DNA of 64,000 bases from Parastagonospora avenae f. sp. tritici 18332-5 (GCA_022559985.1 JAFJTR010000100.1:1-64000), one strand, 5' to 3'. Shown: positions 1 to 11,334, numbered from the stretch's first letter. Notes: a model not told the origin generated them from the letters alone. A program made the numbers and translations.

Positions 1-239
1 ACTATATACTCCTGCACTAGCCCCTAAATCGCGTGCAGAGGCTGATCATGTGATGATCAGGTGACTCGTACGATCACTCCAAATATTGGTACGAACACAT
101 AGTAAAGTATGAGTGAGACTGAAGCACGCGCAATACGAAGACTCCACAACTTCAGGACTCCAAACTTGAAAACTCCAAACCAAAAACTCCAAAAGACTCC
201 AAACTGAACAAAAGAAACAGCAAGGAGTGTAAAGAATTG
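1..239. other. Window edge, non-coding
   Basis: Short edge segment next to the 3' end of the first gene. It has a low-complexity run of repeated 'actccaaa' units around 130-210 and no coding signal. Confidence 0.5.
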
Positions 240-1082
240 TCAAACCCAACCACCACTCTTCCGCTCCCTCGCCCTCTTCTTCCGCATCTGCCCCAACACC
301 CCCGACCCATCCAACTTGCGCATCACCTTCTCCACGAACCCCACCACCTTACCTTTGATCGGCAGAGGCGGGAGACTTTTGTACCGTCCTTCATTTTGAG
401 AAACGCGAAAGGGTACGCCGGGCATGTAGGATTCGACGGGGAGCGCGAAGTACTCCGAGACTTCCGAGTGCGAGGGAGAAGTGTGCGTTTGGGAGTGAGA
501 GTTCGTGTTAATGTAGGAAGACGGCAAAGGGCGACGACTCACATGCATGGCATCTCCGTTATAACCATACGCAAACCGCGTGGCCGGGTCGTGTCCGAAG
601 ACAGCGTTACGTGCGGGGGGATACGCAGCTATGAAAGACTCGGCGGATGGGCGTGTGACTCGTTGATCAACCACGGAGTCGTGTCTTCCTACCCCTTCCC
701 CTCCTCCACTGTAATGTGGCTCCTTCGTCGGTACCGTAAACGCCTCAACCTCCTCCGTCCGCCCCCGGAAATACGCCTGCCCCTCGCCCTCGCCGTCCCA
801 ATCTACTATCAGCGTGCCAGCACTTCCCCGCCTGCGCATCTCGCGCGACGCGGCGTGCGCTTGGTAGGCGTGGAATTCGTGCACGAAGGCGCGCGTGTCC
901 CAGGGGAGGGGGGCGGAGTCTTGCCAGGCGAGGTGGGAGTTGATGTGGGTGATGATATCGTCTTGAGGGTTTGGCGTTGGGGATACGGATGGCCATGTGC
1001 AGTGGGCGTTGTCTGCGGTGTTTGAGTTATTCAGGCGGCCAGCGCCTGTAGACTGTTGTTGGAGTGAGTGTGAATGAGACAT
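240..1082 (-). CDS. Hypothetical protein, 280 aa
   Basis: Unrecognised single-exon gene. I chose the ATG at 1082 (protein begins MSHSHSLQQQ). The frame stays open upstream to 1430, but that stretch is low quality (H, P, T rich). The middle (about residues 60-110) looks like folded coding sequence, including a W-rich segment (HLAWQDSAPLPWDTRAFVHE) and a short acidic segment (DWDGEGEGQ). The C-terminal third has a PLPIKGKVVGFVEKVMRKLDG stretch followed by a basic tail (KKRARERK) that could be a nuclear localisation signal. There is no signal peptide or membrane segment. Probably a lineage-restricted fungal gene; I infer no function. Confidence 0.5.
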   Translation of the reverse strand: MSHSHSLQQQSTGAGRLNNSNTADNAHCTWPSVSPTPNPQDDIITHINSHLAWQDSAPLPWDTRAFVHEFHAYQAHAASREMRRRGSAGTLIVDWDGEGEGQAYFRGRTEEVEAFTVPTKEPHYSGGGEGVGRHDSVVDQRVTRPSAESFIAAYPPARNAVFGHDPATRFAYGYNGDAMHVSRRPLPSSYINTNSHSQTHTSPSHSEVSEYFALPVESYMPGVPFRVSQNEGRYKSLPPLPIKGKVVGFVEKVMRKLDGSGVLGQMRKKRARERKSGGWV

Positions 1083-1604
1083 TGCTGATGGTGTGGTGCT
1101 TCTCTTGTTGGGCAGTGTCTTTTGTGGGTGGATGGAGAGACGGTGCTTTGTAAAGAGAGTATCGGCGTTGTAAAAATGAAGTTTGGAGGGTTTATGGAGA
1201 AAACCGAGAAGTGGTGGGATGGTTGTTAGTATAGTCGCGGATTTGGTGAGGTGTTTGCAAACATAGTTGGGATGGGGACATTGTGTTTGGATGAGGTTTG
1301 ACATTATGAAGGCACATATGGGTGATGGGGAATAATCTGGATTTACGTGGTTCGTGATGACAGTGAGATGTCTTGGTGGTAGAGGGACATTGTGCGGATG
1401 AGCCAAGGGTTGACGAAAACTACTCAACAAAAGTTGTACGTTATTGCTGAAGTTCGGCTCGAAGATGTCAGCGCAAGTATGGCGATACTTCGCTGCTCTT
1501 GTTCGAACTCACTTTCCGTAGCAGCAGACACTTCAGAAGAATCCACTGACCTATTTTGTCACTTAATCTAATCCTCTCTCTGACAGCCTCAACGCCGCAT
1601 CTCA
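1083..1604. other. Intergenic spacer, no feature seen
   Basis: About 520 bp between the start of the first gene and the 3' end of the F-box-like gene. It presumably carries the promoter of the former and the 3' UTR of the latter. No conserved element recognised. Confidence 0.4.
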
Positions 1605-2386
1605 TCAGTACCACTCCGGTCTATCAACGTGCTTTTGAAACTCCTTTTTATCCAGTATTCGCACAAACGTCTCAGGCCCCTCTCTGTCTCCCTCTTGCAA
1701 GATATCATCCCACCCATACCTTTCAAGCTCCTCAGGAACCCAAGCCTGTATCTCTCCATATTGAACTCGCGGTAAAGGACTGCGATGCACAAACACCAAG
1801 CTCAGTGGTGAATCAACACGATGGAGCTGTTTGAAATAACCATCCTCCATCCGTATCGCCATTCAAACACCTCTCGAGCATACGTCACGCCAGGCTTGTG
1901 CGTGATCGTGACCTCAACCGTACACAGCCCATCTGAAACACGACGCAGGCCTTGGATGTAAGAGCGGCACAAGAATAAGAAATACCGTGTGGTTTTCTGG
2001 AGATGGCCGACGGGGAATTTGGACAAGCCAATACAACTACGCAGAACACCGCGCGGCGCTGTGAGTGCCGATGCACCACTGAAATCGCCGAGGTAGCGAA
2101 GTGGCGCTTTCCGACACTGTTCTGCCCTTGTCTGCAGAATCTGGCGGGCTTCTTGGTGCACGAGCTTGCATGTTGATAATATATCGATGTGTACGTAGGG
2201 CCGGATGAAGACGATGCGCGAATCGTACACTGCGCCTTTTGGTGGGACGGGCCAGGCGTAGTTGTCCATGCGGGTATAGTAACGCTCGAGGGTGTGCCAG
2301 GTAGAGGAGAAGTCGATACTTTCGTAGACCTTGCAGCGTAGCTCCGCGGGAAGATCGAGGAAGCGGAAGGGTTCTTTTGTCTTCAT
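1605..2386 (-). pseudogene. F-box-like domain protein, apparently frameshifted
   Basis: The start at 2386 gives MKTKEPFRFLDLPAELRCKVYE, the leucine/proline-rich opening typical of the many F-box-like proteins of Dothideomycetes; such proteins are substrate adaptors for SCF ubiquitin ligases. The frame runs through FEWRYGW and stops at about 1802. The sequence that clearly continues the protein (MEDGYFKQLHRVDSPLSLVF through to PEELERYGWDDIL, stop at 1605-1607) lies in another frame from about 1862 down. One missing C in 'gatac(c)ggatgg' near 1851-1860 would restore ...WRYRMEDGYF.... A 44-nt GT-AG intron (1827-1870; exons 2386-1871 and 1826-1605, 245 aa) also restores frame, but it has a poor donor, no branch point, and removes the MEDGYF segment. 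I favour a one-base deletion, real or a sequencing error. Confidence 0.6.
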
Positions 2387-2964
2387 GGCTGGAGGTTGAT
2401 GGTGATGTTTCTAGCTTGGAGAATCTGGCGCCTGTGCAATGTTATTCAAAGAACCGCAGCTCCGACTTATGAAAAGAAACTTGAGGGTGTCTGCATGCCA
2501 AGACGCCATACGCTAGTCGACCGTCGTTGCCCGAAGTGGAAGGGAACGCGTGAAAGTAGGTGATGATACCAGGCGAGTCAGAATAGTCTTACCGCCGTAC
2601 CAGACGCTGCCCCTTACTCCTGAAGTCGATAGCATGCGCAATTCGCGACTCAAAGCATCCATGCATCACTGCTGAAGAGGAACATTGTAGCATAATCATG
2701 TCTAATGCATCTCCTATTAACGAATTAAGTACCTATTCTTGAAATGCAGCGCAGATCGTCGATATACATCCATTATCGTCGCGTAAACATGCATCGTAGA
2801 ACGCAGAAATCGGTAAGGAAAACCAAATGGCACGTCGAAGGGAAATGGTATAGCCAAAAAGCCAACTCCGTGAACATGAGCAATGAACAGCAGTCCATCC
2901 GGGTATAACAAGCGACTGGGGCATCGAGCTGTAGATGCCGTTATGTACGAGGAAAGAGCAACAC
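2387..2964. other. Intergenic spacer, no feature seen
   Basis: About 580 bp: promoter side of the F-box-like gene and 3' side of the CBM48 gene. Short open frames here have no protein-like composition. Confidence 0.4.
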
Positions 2965-5013
2965 CTAGTGCTTGCTGCTGAGCTTGTCCTTGATCTTACC
3001 AAAGAGCGATCGCCTCTTCTTCTTCTTATCATCGGCACCGGACGCGATGCTCTGGCTACCAGGAGTGCCCTTAGGCGAGACGTCTGAGTCTTTTCTCGCG
3101 GATTCCTTTTGGGGAGTCGCGGGAGTGGTGCTACTAGTGGCAACGACAGGAGTAGTTCCGGATGTGGCCGCAGTGGTGGTGGTCTCGGCACCGGTGGTAA
3201 CAGTGGGGTTGCTCTGCTCCGTTGTTGTAGGCTCAGCTGCCTTTGGCGCAAACGATACGTTCGTGTCAGCGTCAATAGGCTTGGAAGCCTGGGCTTGGGC
3301 CGACGCTGGCGCGTTCAGAGCATTGGGCTCGCTAGACGACTGCATTGGCTTGGTGTCAACGAGTGCCTCGTCCGACAAGGCGGCGTTGTTAGGAGCTGGC
3401 TCGCCGCTTGCAGTGACCTTCTTGACCTCCTCAAGTAGTTCAGCCTCAACAGCCTTCTTCTCGCCAACAGCCTCGACGCTGGTAGCGGCCTCGGGGCTGA
3501 TGTGAGACTCCTTCTGGCTCTGAGCGACAACATCAGGAACATTGGGAGCTGCCTCGCTTGTTGTGGCGCCAGGGGCAGTGGTGGTGGTGGCAGCCGTGAG
3601 GACGGGAGCGGGCTCACCAGCCTCGTTGGTCTTGGGGATCTCCTTGAGGAGCTCAGACTCTACAGCTGACTTTTCTGCGACAGCCTCGCTGTTGGCGGCG
3701 GCCTCGGGGCTGGCATGAGCTTCCTTCTGGCTTTCGGAAACAACCTCAGGGACAGCAATGGCGGGGGCAGCGCTGCCTGTCTCGTTAGTCTTGGGGATCT
3801 CGCTGAGCAGCTCCTGTTCGACCTGGCTCTTCTCGTGAACAGCTTCGGCGTTCGCAGCCGCTTCTGGGCTTGCATGAGCCTCCTTCTGGCTGTCGGACAC
3901 GACGGATGGTACCTCGTTGGCGGTTGCCGAACCATTCACACCGGTGACCTCAGCGGCCTTCTCCTTCGCGGCGTAGGTAGCGGCGGTGAAAAGTCCGGCA
4001 CCGGCAGCAGCGCCAGCAGCCACAGAAGCAGCAGCAATACTGGCGGTCTCCTTGGCCTGAGAGGCGTAAGAGTTGTCGGCGGCAGCGGGCGCCTCAGGAA
4101 CTTCTTCCTTCAGCTCCTGCTCGACCTCCTTCTTCTCCATCACAGCGATGGGGTTGCTGTTGGCCTCTGGTGCGTATCCAGCCTCCTTGCGGCTCTCGCT
4201 CACGATATCGGGAACGCCTCTGGACTCCTTGGGAACCTCGCCTGCAAGCGCCGCGGTGGTGCTTGTGGGAGCAGCAGATTGGATCGTAACGCCAGTGTCC
4301 TTCTCGGTCTTAGCATCCACACCCATGGGCAGGCTGGACTCTGGGACCATGTTGCCCATGACAGGAGGAAGGCCAAACATGCCGCCGTTGGCATCCCTCT
4401 CCGCCTGGGGAGTCAGGGCAAGGTCGGGCAGCGAAGGAAGCGCATCAGACTTGGCGTAGGAGTCAGCATCAGTCTTTGCGGTGCCCTCTACAGTGTTGGA
4501 GGTAAAGGTGCTGGGGTGTGGAACCGCCTCGCCGGGCGCAAGGTGGATGGGGTTGCCGAGTCCAGCGGATGCTGGGATGGGCGCGACACCAAATGTCTGT
4601 GCCTCGGGATCCTTAGGCTCCTTGTCATGGCTCACAGTCGACTCGACCGTGTTGTCTGTGAGTGTGCTCGGGTGAGGCACTGCCTCGCCAGGCGCAAGGT
4701 GTATGGGGTTGCCGAGGCCTGCGGTGGCAGGAATGGGGGCAACGTTGAAGCTCTGGGCTTCGCTCAAGGGCGTCTCGGCAGGAGGTGTCATGGGGAAAGC
4801 GCCAGGCAGCGAGTCGGTGGACTTCGTCTTCTCGACCTCCTTGGGGACGGCGCCGGCAAGGCCTGCAGTGGTCGATTCGGGCGCGGCGGAGGACAGGGTG
4901 CTGACGGGCTCGTCGACGATGTCTTCGGGCGTGAGCACATTGTTGAATATGCCGTGACCGTCGTCTTCCTTGCGCGCGCTGTCGTTAATGACCCAATTGC
5001 CATCTACAACAAA
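2965..5013 (-). repeat. Coding tandem repeats in the CBM48 protein tail
   Basis: Degenerate in-frame repeats. Two copies (about 4480-4570 and 4660-4760) encode the APIPA-AGLGNPIHLAPGEAVPHPST unit. Four or five copies (about 3430-4200) encode SQKE(A/S)HxSPEAA(A/T)..EAVxEKxxVExELLxE(I/V). The same repeats leave long open frames on the opposite strand, which are not genes. Confidence 0.75.
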
Positions 5014-5284
5014 CTGCAAACACGTTAGCAAGCTTTGCGCACAGGGGCCGAAGCTAGGCGGCAGCAGCGACAGATGCGCACCTTGTACTGTGTGTGGACC
5101 TTGGGAAGCTCGACCGTCTTCTTGAAGACGCCATCGACCTTCTCCAAGGTGACAGTCTTCTGCCAGTCATCGAAGGTGCCGGTGACAAGGACTTCGTTCG
5201 CAGCGTGTTCCCTGATGTCTGTTAGCCATGGCGGAGCCGAAGAATGCGCAGCGTCGCATACCATGAAAAGGTATATTTGCCCAT
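2965..5284 (-). CDS. CBM48/AMPK-type glycogen-binding domain protein (Crp1/Mdg1-like), 733 aa
   Basis: Three exons: 5284-5262, 5211-5082 and 5013-2965. Introns of 50 and 68 nt have GTATGC and GTGCGC donors and a GCTAAC branch sequence. The N-terminus MGKYTFSWEHAANEVLVTGTFDDW followed by VHTQYKFVVDGNWVIND is the AMPK-beta/isoamylase-type glycogen-binding fold (CBM48, about residues 3-80). It is the only folded domain. The rest (about residues 90-710) is Ala/Glu/Thr/Pro-rich and built from two repeat types: two copies around 'AGLGNPIHLAPGEAVPHPST' and four to five copies of a roughly 45-residue unit containing 'SQKEAHASPEAAAN' and 'E(I/V)PKTNE'. The C-terminus is strongly basic (KKKKRRSLFGKIKDKLSS). 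In yeast, Crp1/Mdg1 share the N-terminal domain with a disordered tail and are linked to cruciform-DNA binding and pheromone signalling; that role is only inferred here. Confidence 0.85.
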
Positions 5285-7205
5285 GTCGGCGGAAGAATAG
5301 CGGTACAGTCAGGGATGTGAGGAATGCAGAGGGGCGACTGAGACTGTCTTATTGCACGCGTGGAGTGGATGGGGGGAGGTTGGGAAGCTGCGGATCAGGA
5401 GCTGCGGAACGAGGAAGGAGCTAGAACACGGCGGCGTTCAAGGCGCTGGACGCGGTTCGGCTAATCGGCGACGATAAGACGTGCAGTACTCTTGCGACGG
5501 CGGGAGCAGGATGCAAGGCCTCGGTTTATGCGGAGGTGCAGCGTTTCAGAAGTGCACTGTACAATTTGGCGCACGCGGTGGTGAAGCTGGCGGTCTGCGG
5601 TTTGTCTTTGGCGATTCTGCAGCCTCTAGCGTCATGCTTCGCGCCGAACCTTTTCAGTCACAGCAAGCGGAGCCCAGCGCTGTATAATGACGAAGACGGC
5701 CTGGTAGTCTGCATGGTACCTTGCTCGATAGTCAATTGCTGCTCCACCGCCAGTCCTGTCGTCCAACGTGTATCGTCAAGTCACGCGCAGCATCACTTCG
5801 TCGTCGGCCTCATTGGCCTTGAGCATTGTGTCTGCCCCTCTAGCTCTGCTGAGGTCCCCTGTCAGCCTCGTGTGCTCGTGCTCTCCATGTGCGTCATCGC
5901 CCAAGCTCTGTGTGAGTGGCTGGAGAGGATAGCAGGAACAACTGGGCGGCTTTGTTGGGCGACTATTCTGCAGCATACCGTGCGCCTGGCCACAGACACG
6001 GCCACGACCAGAGCGACCGTATATATTGATGAGGCAGAAATTTCACTGCCTCCTGGGTTGCGCGTCTCAACACTCGTGCCGCGTCCGCCGCCCACTGTGC
6101 GGGCTCACCGCCTCACAGTGCTTGCATAGCAGATCTGCATTCGGCATCGCGCTCCATGGGATTGTGCCGCCTGCGAAGATGTCACAAAGCACCAATCAGT
6201 GCCGGTGCATACGAGGTTTACATGCACGGGTGTAGCGAGCATGTGATTCTCCTGCCCTGACCAAGTCCTGCTCGTGGATGAGATTCTCTGCGTGCAACTA
6301 GGCGTCAATGTAAAAGGCAGAGTTCATCGACCTACCGTCTCAGGCATGACGCCTTCTATACCAGATTCTCTCACGAATGCCATGTGTGTCTCGACCAATC
6401 GCATGCATTTGGTCATGGCGTCACCAATTGATGCAGGCTAGCTTGAGTGCGCCTCTTCGTCTGCCATCGAGCCCCCAATGCTCAAAGCATCAACATCAGC
6501 ACCGCCATCCATCAGCGTCCAATGCATCTCCTCAGTGCGTGCCCTGGAGAGGTGTTGTCTGGGTGCTGGCTCCTCCACATCTTAGCGACACCAAGCCGGA
6601 GCCCACAAGCAGTCCGTGACGCGGGAGCTAAGGCGCATCTTGATTGGCATGGGCATGTGCATGTGCTCTAAACCGCGGGTGCTATCACAGCTATCCAGCA
6701 GAGCTCTAAGCTGTGTCTCTGGATCCCAAAGAAACTGTGCAGGCGTGCATCGCGATGGCGCCGTGGGTGACGCAGTGCCGTCCAATTGCGTGGGTGCCGC
6801 CGCCGGGGCTGTCTCAGTGCGTGCGGCTGCCTACAGAAGCTGAGAAGGCATTTCTAGACGCCTTCTGGAAACATTACCTAGGTATAAGCCCCCAGGAAGC
6901 TTGCCTGCTCTCCCTCCGTAGCCCTGCCCGCATTCGTGCCACCCGTGATCGCACCAGCCGCAGCCTCCCCTCTCTCTTCCTGCCCCGTCACCGTCGCGCA
7001 GCACGCCCTCAGCTCACGCCGCCCGATGCATTGAGCGTGCAATTGCAATCAATCCTCTCCATTTCTAGCCCGACTGCGCGCTGCTCCCCTCACCTGCACG
7101 CTGACGCTACGCCTCGGACCCTCCCAGCACAACCGCCGCTATCCCTGCACCGCTCGCGAAGCCGACGTCAAAGAGCTGCGCTTGACCCCTCACCACCACC
7201 TTCCA
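5285..7205. promoter_or_regulatory. 1.9-kb intergenic region, putative PKAR promoter and leader
   Basis: Divergent space between the CBM48 gene (minus strand) and the PKA regulatory subunit gene (plus strand). The last ~300 bp before 7206 are C/T-rich (for example around 6960-7000 and 7120-7205), as in fungal 5' leaders. Open frames up to about 197 codons occur here but have a random look and overlap on both strands. No known motif is assigned with confidence. Confidence 0.4.
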
Positions 7206-8582
7206 ATGTCCCTCCCTCCCGACTACTCCAATGAGATATCAGCCCTCGACCGCGAAGTCCTGAAGCACCAGCCCCACGACATCCTGCAATTCTGCGCCAA
7301 CTTCTTCAACCGCCGTCTCGAGTCGCAGCGAACCGAATCCCTGCTGTCGCAGCAGCATTCCAGCCCCCAAGGCCGTGCAGAGAGCAGCTTCCCCGGCAAC
7401 AACCCCTTTGGCACATCCCCCAGCGGTGCTGGCTTCGCGAAGAGCCCCATGCAGCGCCTCGAAGAAGAAGAGGAGCACGACAACATGACGTCGCCCACCG
7501 CCGCGACCTTTGGCAACATCGACTTCGGCAAGCCCCGCAGCAGCAACCCCGATGCGGGCGCCTTTGGCAACTTTGGTGGCTTCGGCGGCTCCTCCAAGAA
7601 CCAGATCACCCAGATGCCGCCCATTGCGGGCGACGGCCAGAACTTCCCCAGCAACTACAACACCAACAGGCGCACCTCCGTCTCCGCCGAGTCGCTGAAC
7701 CCCGCCACCTCCGACAGCGAGACCTTCACCCCGCCCTTCCACCAGAAGACGCCCGACCAGCTCACGCGCCTCAAGGCATCCGTCTCCGGCAACTTCCTGT
7801 TCTCGCATCTCGATGACGACCAGGCCTCACAGGTGCTCGGCGCACTGCACGAGAAGCCAATACCGTCAAAGGGCATAAAGGTCATCCAGCAGGGCGATGT
7901 GGGCGACTACTTCTACGTCGTCGAGCGGGGCTCCTTCGAAATATACGTGAATCCCTCTGGCAAGCTCGAGGCGGGTGCAGACGGTCTCGGCAACAAGGTG
8001 GGCACCGTCGGCTCCGGTGGCTCCTTTGGTGAGCTTGCGCTCATGTACAACGCGCCTCGTGCTGCGACAGTCATGTCGAGCGAGCCGTCCACCCTCTGGG
8101 CGCTCGATCGCGTGACCTTCCGCCGCATTCTCATGGACAGCGCCTTTCAGCGACGCCGCTTGTACGAGGGCTTCCTCGAGGAAGTGCCCCTACTCTCAAG
8201 CCTTACACCATACGAGCGCTCGAAGATTGCCGATGCCCTCGAAACAAGGAAGTACCCGCCCGGCACCACCATCATCCAGGAAGGCGATGTCGGTGAGTCA
8301 TTCTACATACTCGAGTCTGGCGAGGCAGAGGTGTTCAAGTGCGGCGTCAACCAGGCCGTCAAGCGGTACAACAAGGGCGACTACTTTGGCGAGCTGGCCC
8401 TGCTCAACGACGCACCGCGCGCCGCTTCCGTAGTCAGCAAGACCGAGGTGAAGCTCGCTACCCTGGGCAAGCACGGCTTCCAGCGACTACTGGGGCCCGT
8501 CGAAGGCATCATGAGGCGGAACGACCCCAGCAAAGCCGGCTTCCACGGCGACCACGTCGACCCGCTGTCAAAGGCAACATAA
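7206..8582 (+). CDS. pkaR: cAMP-dependent protein kinase regulatory subunit, 458 aa
   Basis: Single exon. The ATG at 7206 starts MSLPPDYSNE; the frame is open from 7182, but this start matches the family N-terminus. Domains: dimerisation/docking helix pair (about residues 20-50, HDILQFCANFFNRRLESQR), a disordered Gly/Asn/Phe-rich linker, the inhibitor site RRTSV (155-159, a phosphorylatable type-II-like pseudosubstrate), then two tandem cyclic-nucleotide domains. Each has the phosphate-binding cassette: FGELALMYNAPRAA (264-277) and FGELALLNDAPRAA (384-397), with the expected Glu and Arg. The protein keeps the catalytic subunit inactive until cAMP binds, so it controls growth, sporulation and carbon sensing. 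Length is normal for ascomycetes. Equivalent to yeast BCY1. Confidence 0.97.
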   Translation: MSLPPDYSNEISALDREVLKHQPHDILQFCANFFNRRLESQRTESLLSQQHSSPQGRAESSFPGNNPFGTSPSGAGFAKSPMQRLEEEEEHDNMTSPTAATFGNIDFGKPRSSNPDAGAFGNFGGFGGSSKNQITQMPPIAGDGQNFPSNYNTNRRTSVSAESLNPATSDSETFTPPFHQKTPDQLTRLKASVSGNFLFSHLDDDQASQVLGALHEKPIPSKGIKVIQQGDVGDYFYVVERGSFEIYVNPSGKLEAGADGLGNKVGTVGSGGSFGELALMYNAPRAATVMSSEPSTLWALDRVTFRRILMDSAFQRRRLYEGFLEEVPLLSSLTPYERSKIADALETRKYPPGTTIIQEGDVGESFYILESGEAEVFKCGVNQAVKRYNKGDYFGELALLNDAPRAASVVSKTEVKLATLGKHGFQRLLGPVEGIMRRNDPSKAGFHGDHVDPLSKAT

Positions 8583-9223
8583 TGAGCAATATGCAGACAA
8601 CAAACGTGTCCAGGAATCCGAATGGTACGACGACAGTATGGAACACTCAAAGGGAGACTTTTCTAAACGGAGGAGCGTGGAAATCCGGCGGGCAACAGGA
8701 TATAGCTCGCTTAACCTTCCTGGGCGTTTTTTTCCTTCGCATGTACTACTTCCCTATATAACTTCCTACTGTCACTAAACGTCACTGGCTGTAGTGGCGC
8801 GGAAGCGGGCTCGGCTCCTTGGGTAAAGGGGTTGGGCGGAGTGACCTGCTTCTGACCTCCTATACTCCAACTGCGTTTTGTCATGTTCGCAATAGACACA
8901 ATTCTTCCTTGATTGCGCGCCATGTTCTCGCCAGGCTACATTGCGTGATGTGGTTCGAAAATTTGATACATTGTGTTGATCATCACAGAGGAATCAAGAG
9001 TGAATCTTAGACGTGCATGATGTTATTGAGTGTCTACCAGCATATACCACTATACATCTTCGAAAAGTGGACCATTATGAGTCGAAGATAGCTTATCCAC
9101 AGCGTTCCTTGATGCAACGTACAAGATGCAATAGCCATTGCAGTCTGTATTCATTCAATGCGATGTAGCGCAAGAAAACACACCCAGCCTGAAGATGCCC
9201 GGTGCAAGTATCGCGCAGCCAAT
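8583..9223. other. Convergent 3' intergenic region
   Basis: About 640 bp between the tail-to-tail ends of pkaR and the next minus-strand gene. It is AT-richer than the genes and presumably holds both 3' UTRs. No other feature seen. Confidence 0.4.
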
Positions 9224-11334
9224 CTAGCAGTTCAACTCACGAGGGTACATGCTCAACAGATAGTCGCTGTACGAGACACTCCAGTCACCCATCCTCTCGC
9301 GTGTGAAGTACTTCTGCAGTTGAGTAGCCTGCTGAGCGCTCATGCGGTTGGCGTCGCGACAATATCGGATCAAGCAATTGACGTAGCGGCGCTCGGCACT
9401 AGCTCGACTGGCTCGTACCATCTGAAGTGATGACTGGCGTGCGTTGACTCCTTGGCTGTTGTAGACAGCAGTTTGCTCTTGCATGTACAGTCGTACCAGA
9501 ATTGTTCGTGCATGTCGCAGTTCCGCCGCTTGGGCCTTGAGGAAGCCTTGACCTCGGCGTTCATTTGCTCGGGTGAAGGTATGGTTGCCCCCGTGCATTC
9601 GGACTCCATTCAATGTAACATTATGCGGCCCGAGGTTGTACGTCTTACGGTTCCGGGGGTTCAAAGGGCGGAATTCGCGTCGACGATTTGTACCCTGCCG
9701 AGATACTGCATAGTCCATGATGAAGTCCACGATGTCGACACCTGGAGGATTTTGGTCAATGAACAGTGGCCCCATCTAATAATCACAACGTACCTGTTGG
9801 ATCTTGACGCTCTCGCTCCAAACGCTGCTTCGCCCGAGCGACAAGATCATCTATCTCAAATCGTCGATGAGCCCTTCGAATGAGAGCGAGCCGGTATTCA
9901 GCGATAAGAACCTCGAGCACATCTGTCCTGATTAGCTTCAAGAATCGCATCCAGCATATGAGGCTACAGTCTTGACGAGTTCACTCACCAACACCCTGGT
10001 CATTCGCCCGTGCCATACGAGCCCGAACGTCGCCATGCTTCCTGTGGCCTGTAAGTACGGATGGACGGGGTTCAGCATACTCGACAGGCTTTGGGACGTG
10101 TCGCAACACAACATGCTCAGGTAGATACCGATGAGGCATGTACTCGTTTTGGTACGAGTATTCGAACCACTTATAGGCGTCTACAGGATTACCCCAGACA
10201 GCGTAGCAGATCAGGTTACGCATTGCCACGGGCACCTGCCTGCCGTTTACGAGATCTTGCATACCTATGTATACTTCTTTGTCGATGCGCTCGATTATGT
10301 CGTGGCGGAAGTCGAAGCCGTCGAAGAACTCAAATAGCTCGGGGTCACTCTTCGTAGCCAGCGACTGGTAGGTGAAGTCCATAGGTAGGGTGAAGGCATC
10401 TGTTCGGACAATGCCTTCAATGTATCTGCCACAAGTCAGCTATTTGCGTGCTGATGTTCGCTAGCAACATGCGAAGGGGATGAGCAGAACAAGTTCGGCA
10501 ATTGAGGTGTAAAAACTCCTCTCGACTCGTAGCTGAGCAAGCGCGCGCGAAGTACAGAAGCGAGAAAAGTACAATGACGGAACCTACCGAGCTGGTCGCG
10601 TGTAACCCTTCAGGAAGTACTTGTAGGCCTGAAGCGGAGGAAGCACACTGAGTTCTTGCAGCGTGGCCCGGCCTTCAGCACATGTGGAGATCTCTGGGTG
10701 GCCTCGGATGAATTGATCAATCTCAGTGAGGAACCCAAAGGATATAGAGCGCGCGGCGAGGTATGCTCGAAGATCCCTGTCATTACACTCAGCGAAGCGG
10801 CGAACCTGACAGTAGTCAGTGTCTGTGTTGTAAGCCGTGGTGAGGAGTTACCTCAATCTCCACATTGGGCTCCAGCGCTGGAGTGACTATGCACTGTGGC
10901 TCCGGTGCTCGCCTCTGTTGGGGCTTCGAACTATGCCACGGGTTGGCCTGCCGAGCGTCGTTGAAGTCGAAGGCTTCTCTATTCTTGATTGCACGTGAAG
11001 CTGGAACAGCACTTTGCTGGTGACGATATCGGCGCGAGCCTTGAGCAGCATAGAAGTCGGCCGGCGGTACCCCATAGACATCTCCGACCGCTGCATCAGG
11101 AGTGGCGGGCGTGAGGCGACCATGGCTCTCTCCTTGTGTTCCTTGAAGCGACCTACCGTCACCACCCATACGCCCGCTAGGATCGTACGATGCATCACCG
11201 CCGCGAAGGCGAGCCACATTTGGGTTGTGGGGCTGAGGTGCATGTCCACCGTGGTCGAGCTGCGCCGATGCATTGTCGTGGTGGTCTAGCTGTCTGTAGC
11301 CTCCGCCGATGGGGCGCGACATTCTGTTGCCCAT
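9224..11334 (-). CDS. Hypothetical five-exon protein, 594 aa
   Basis: Unrecognised. Exons: 11334-10852, 10805-10588, 10425-9989, 9922-9794, 9741-9224. Introns of 46, 162, 66 and 52 nt all have GT-AG ends and keep one frame. The start MGNRMSRPIGGGYRQLDHH begins with MGN, a possible N-myristoylation signal. Residues 1-160 are disordered and His/Gly/Pro-rich. From about residue 160 the protein looks folded and helical (RRFAECNDRDLRAYLAARS, LPPLQAYKYFLKGYTRP, FEFFDGFDFRHDIIERIDKE), followed by an Arg-rich helical C-terminus (LIAEYRLALIRRAHRRFEID, RTILVRLYMQEQ). It ends ...PRELNC. No catalytic motif, membrane segment or Zn site seen. Gene structure is well supported; function unknown. Confidence 0.75.

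Noticed and set aside
237..1025. 262-codon frame on the plus strand
   Set aside because: Antisense shadow of the 280-aa gene; Arg/Val-rich random composition.
3715..5028. 437-codon open frame on the plus strand
   Set aside because: It mirrors the Ala/Glu repeats of the spliced CBM48 gene on the opposite strand; low-complexity coding creates it.
5536..6129. 197-codon open frame upstream of pkaR
   Set aside because: Cys/Val/Leu-random composition, no domain, no splice or start context; overlaps equally long frames on the other strand.
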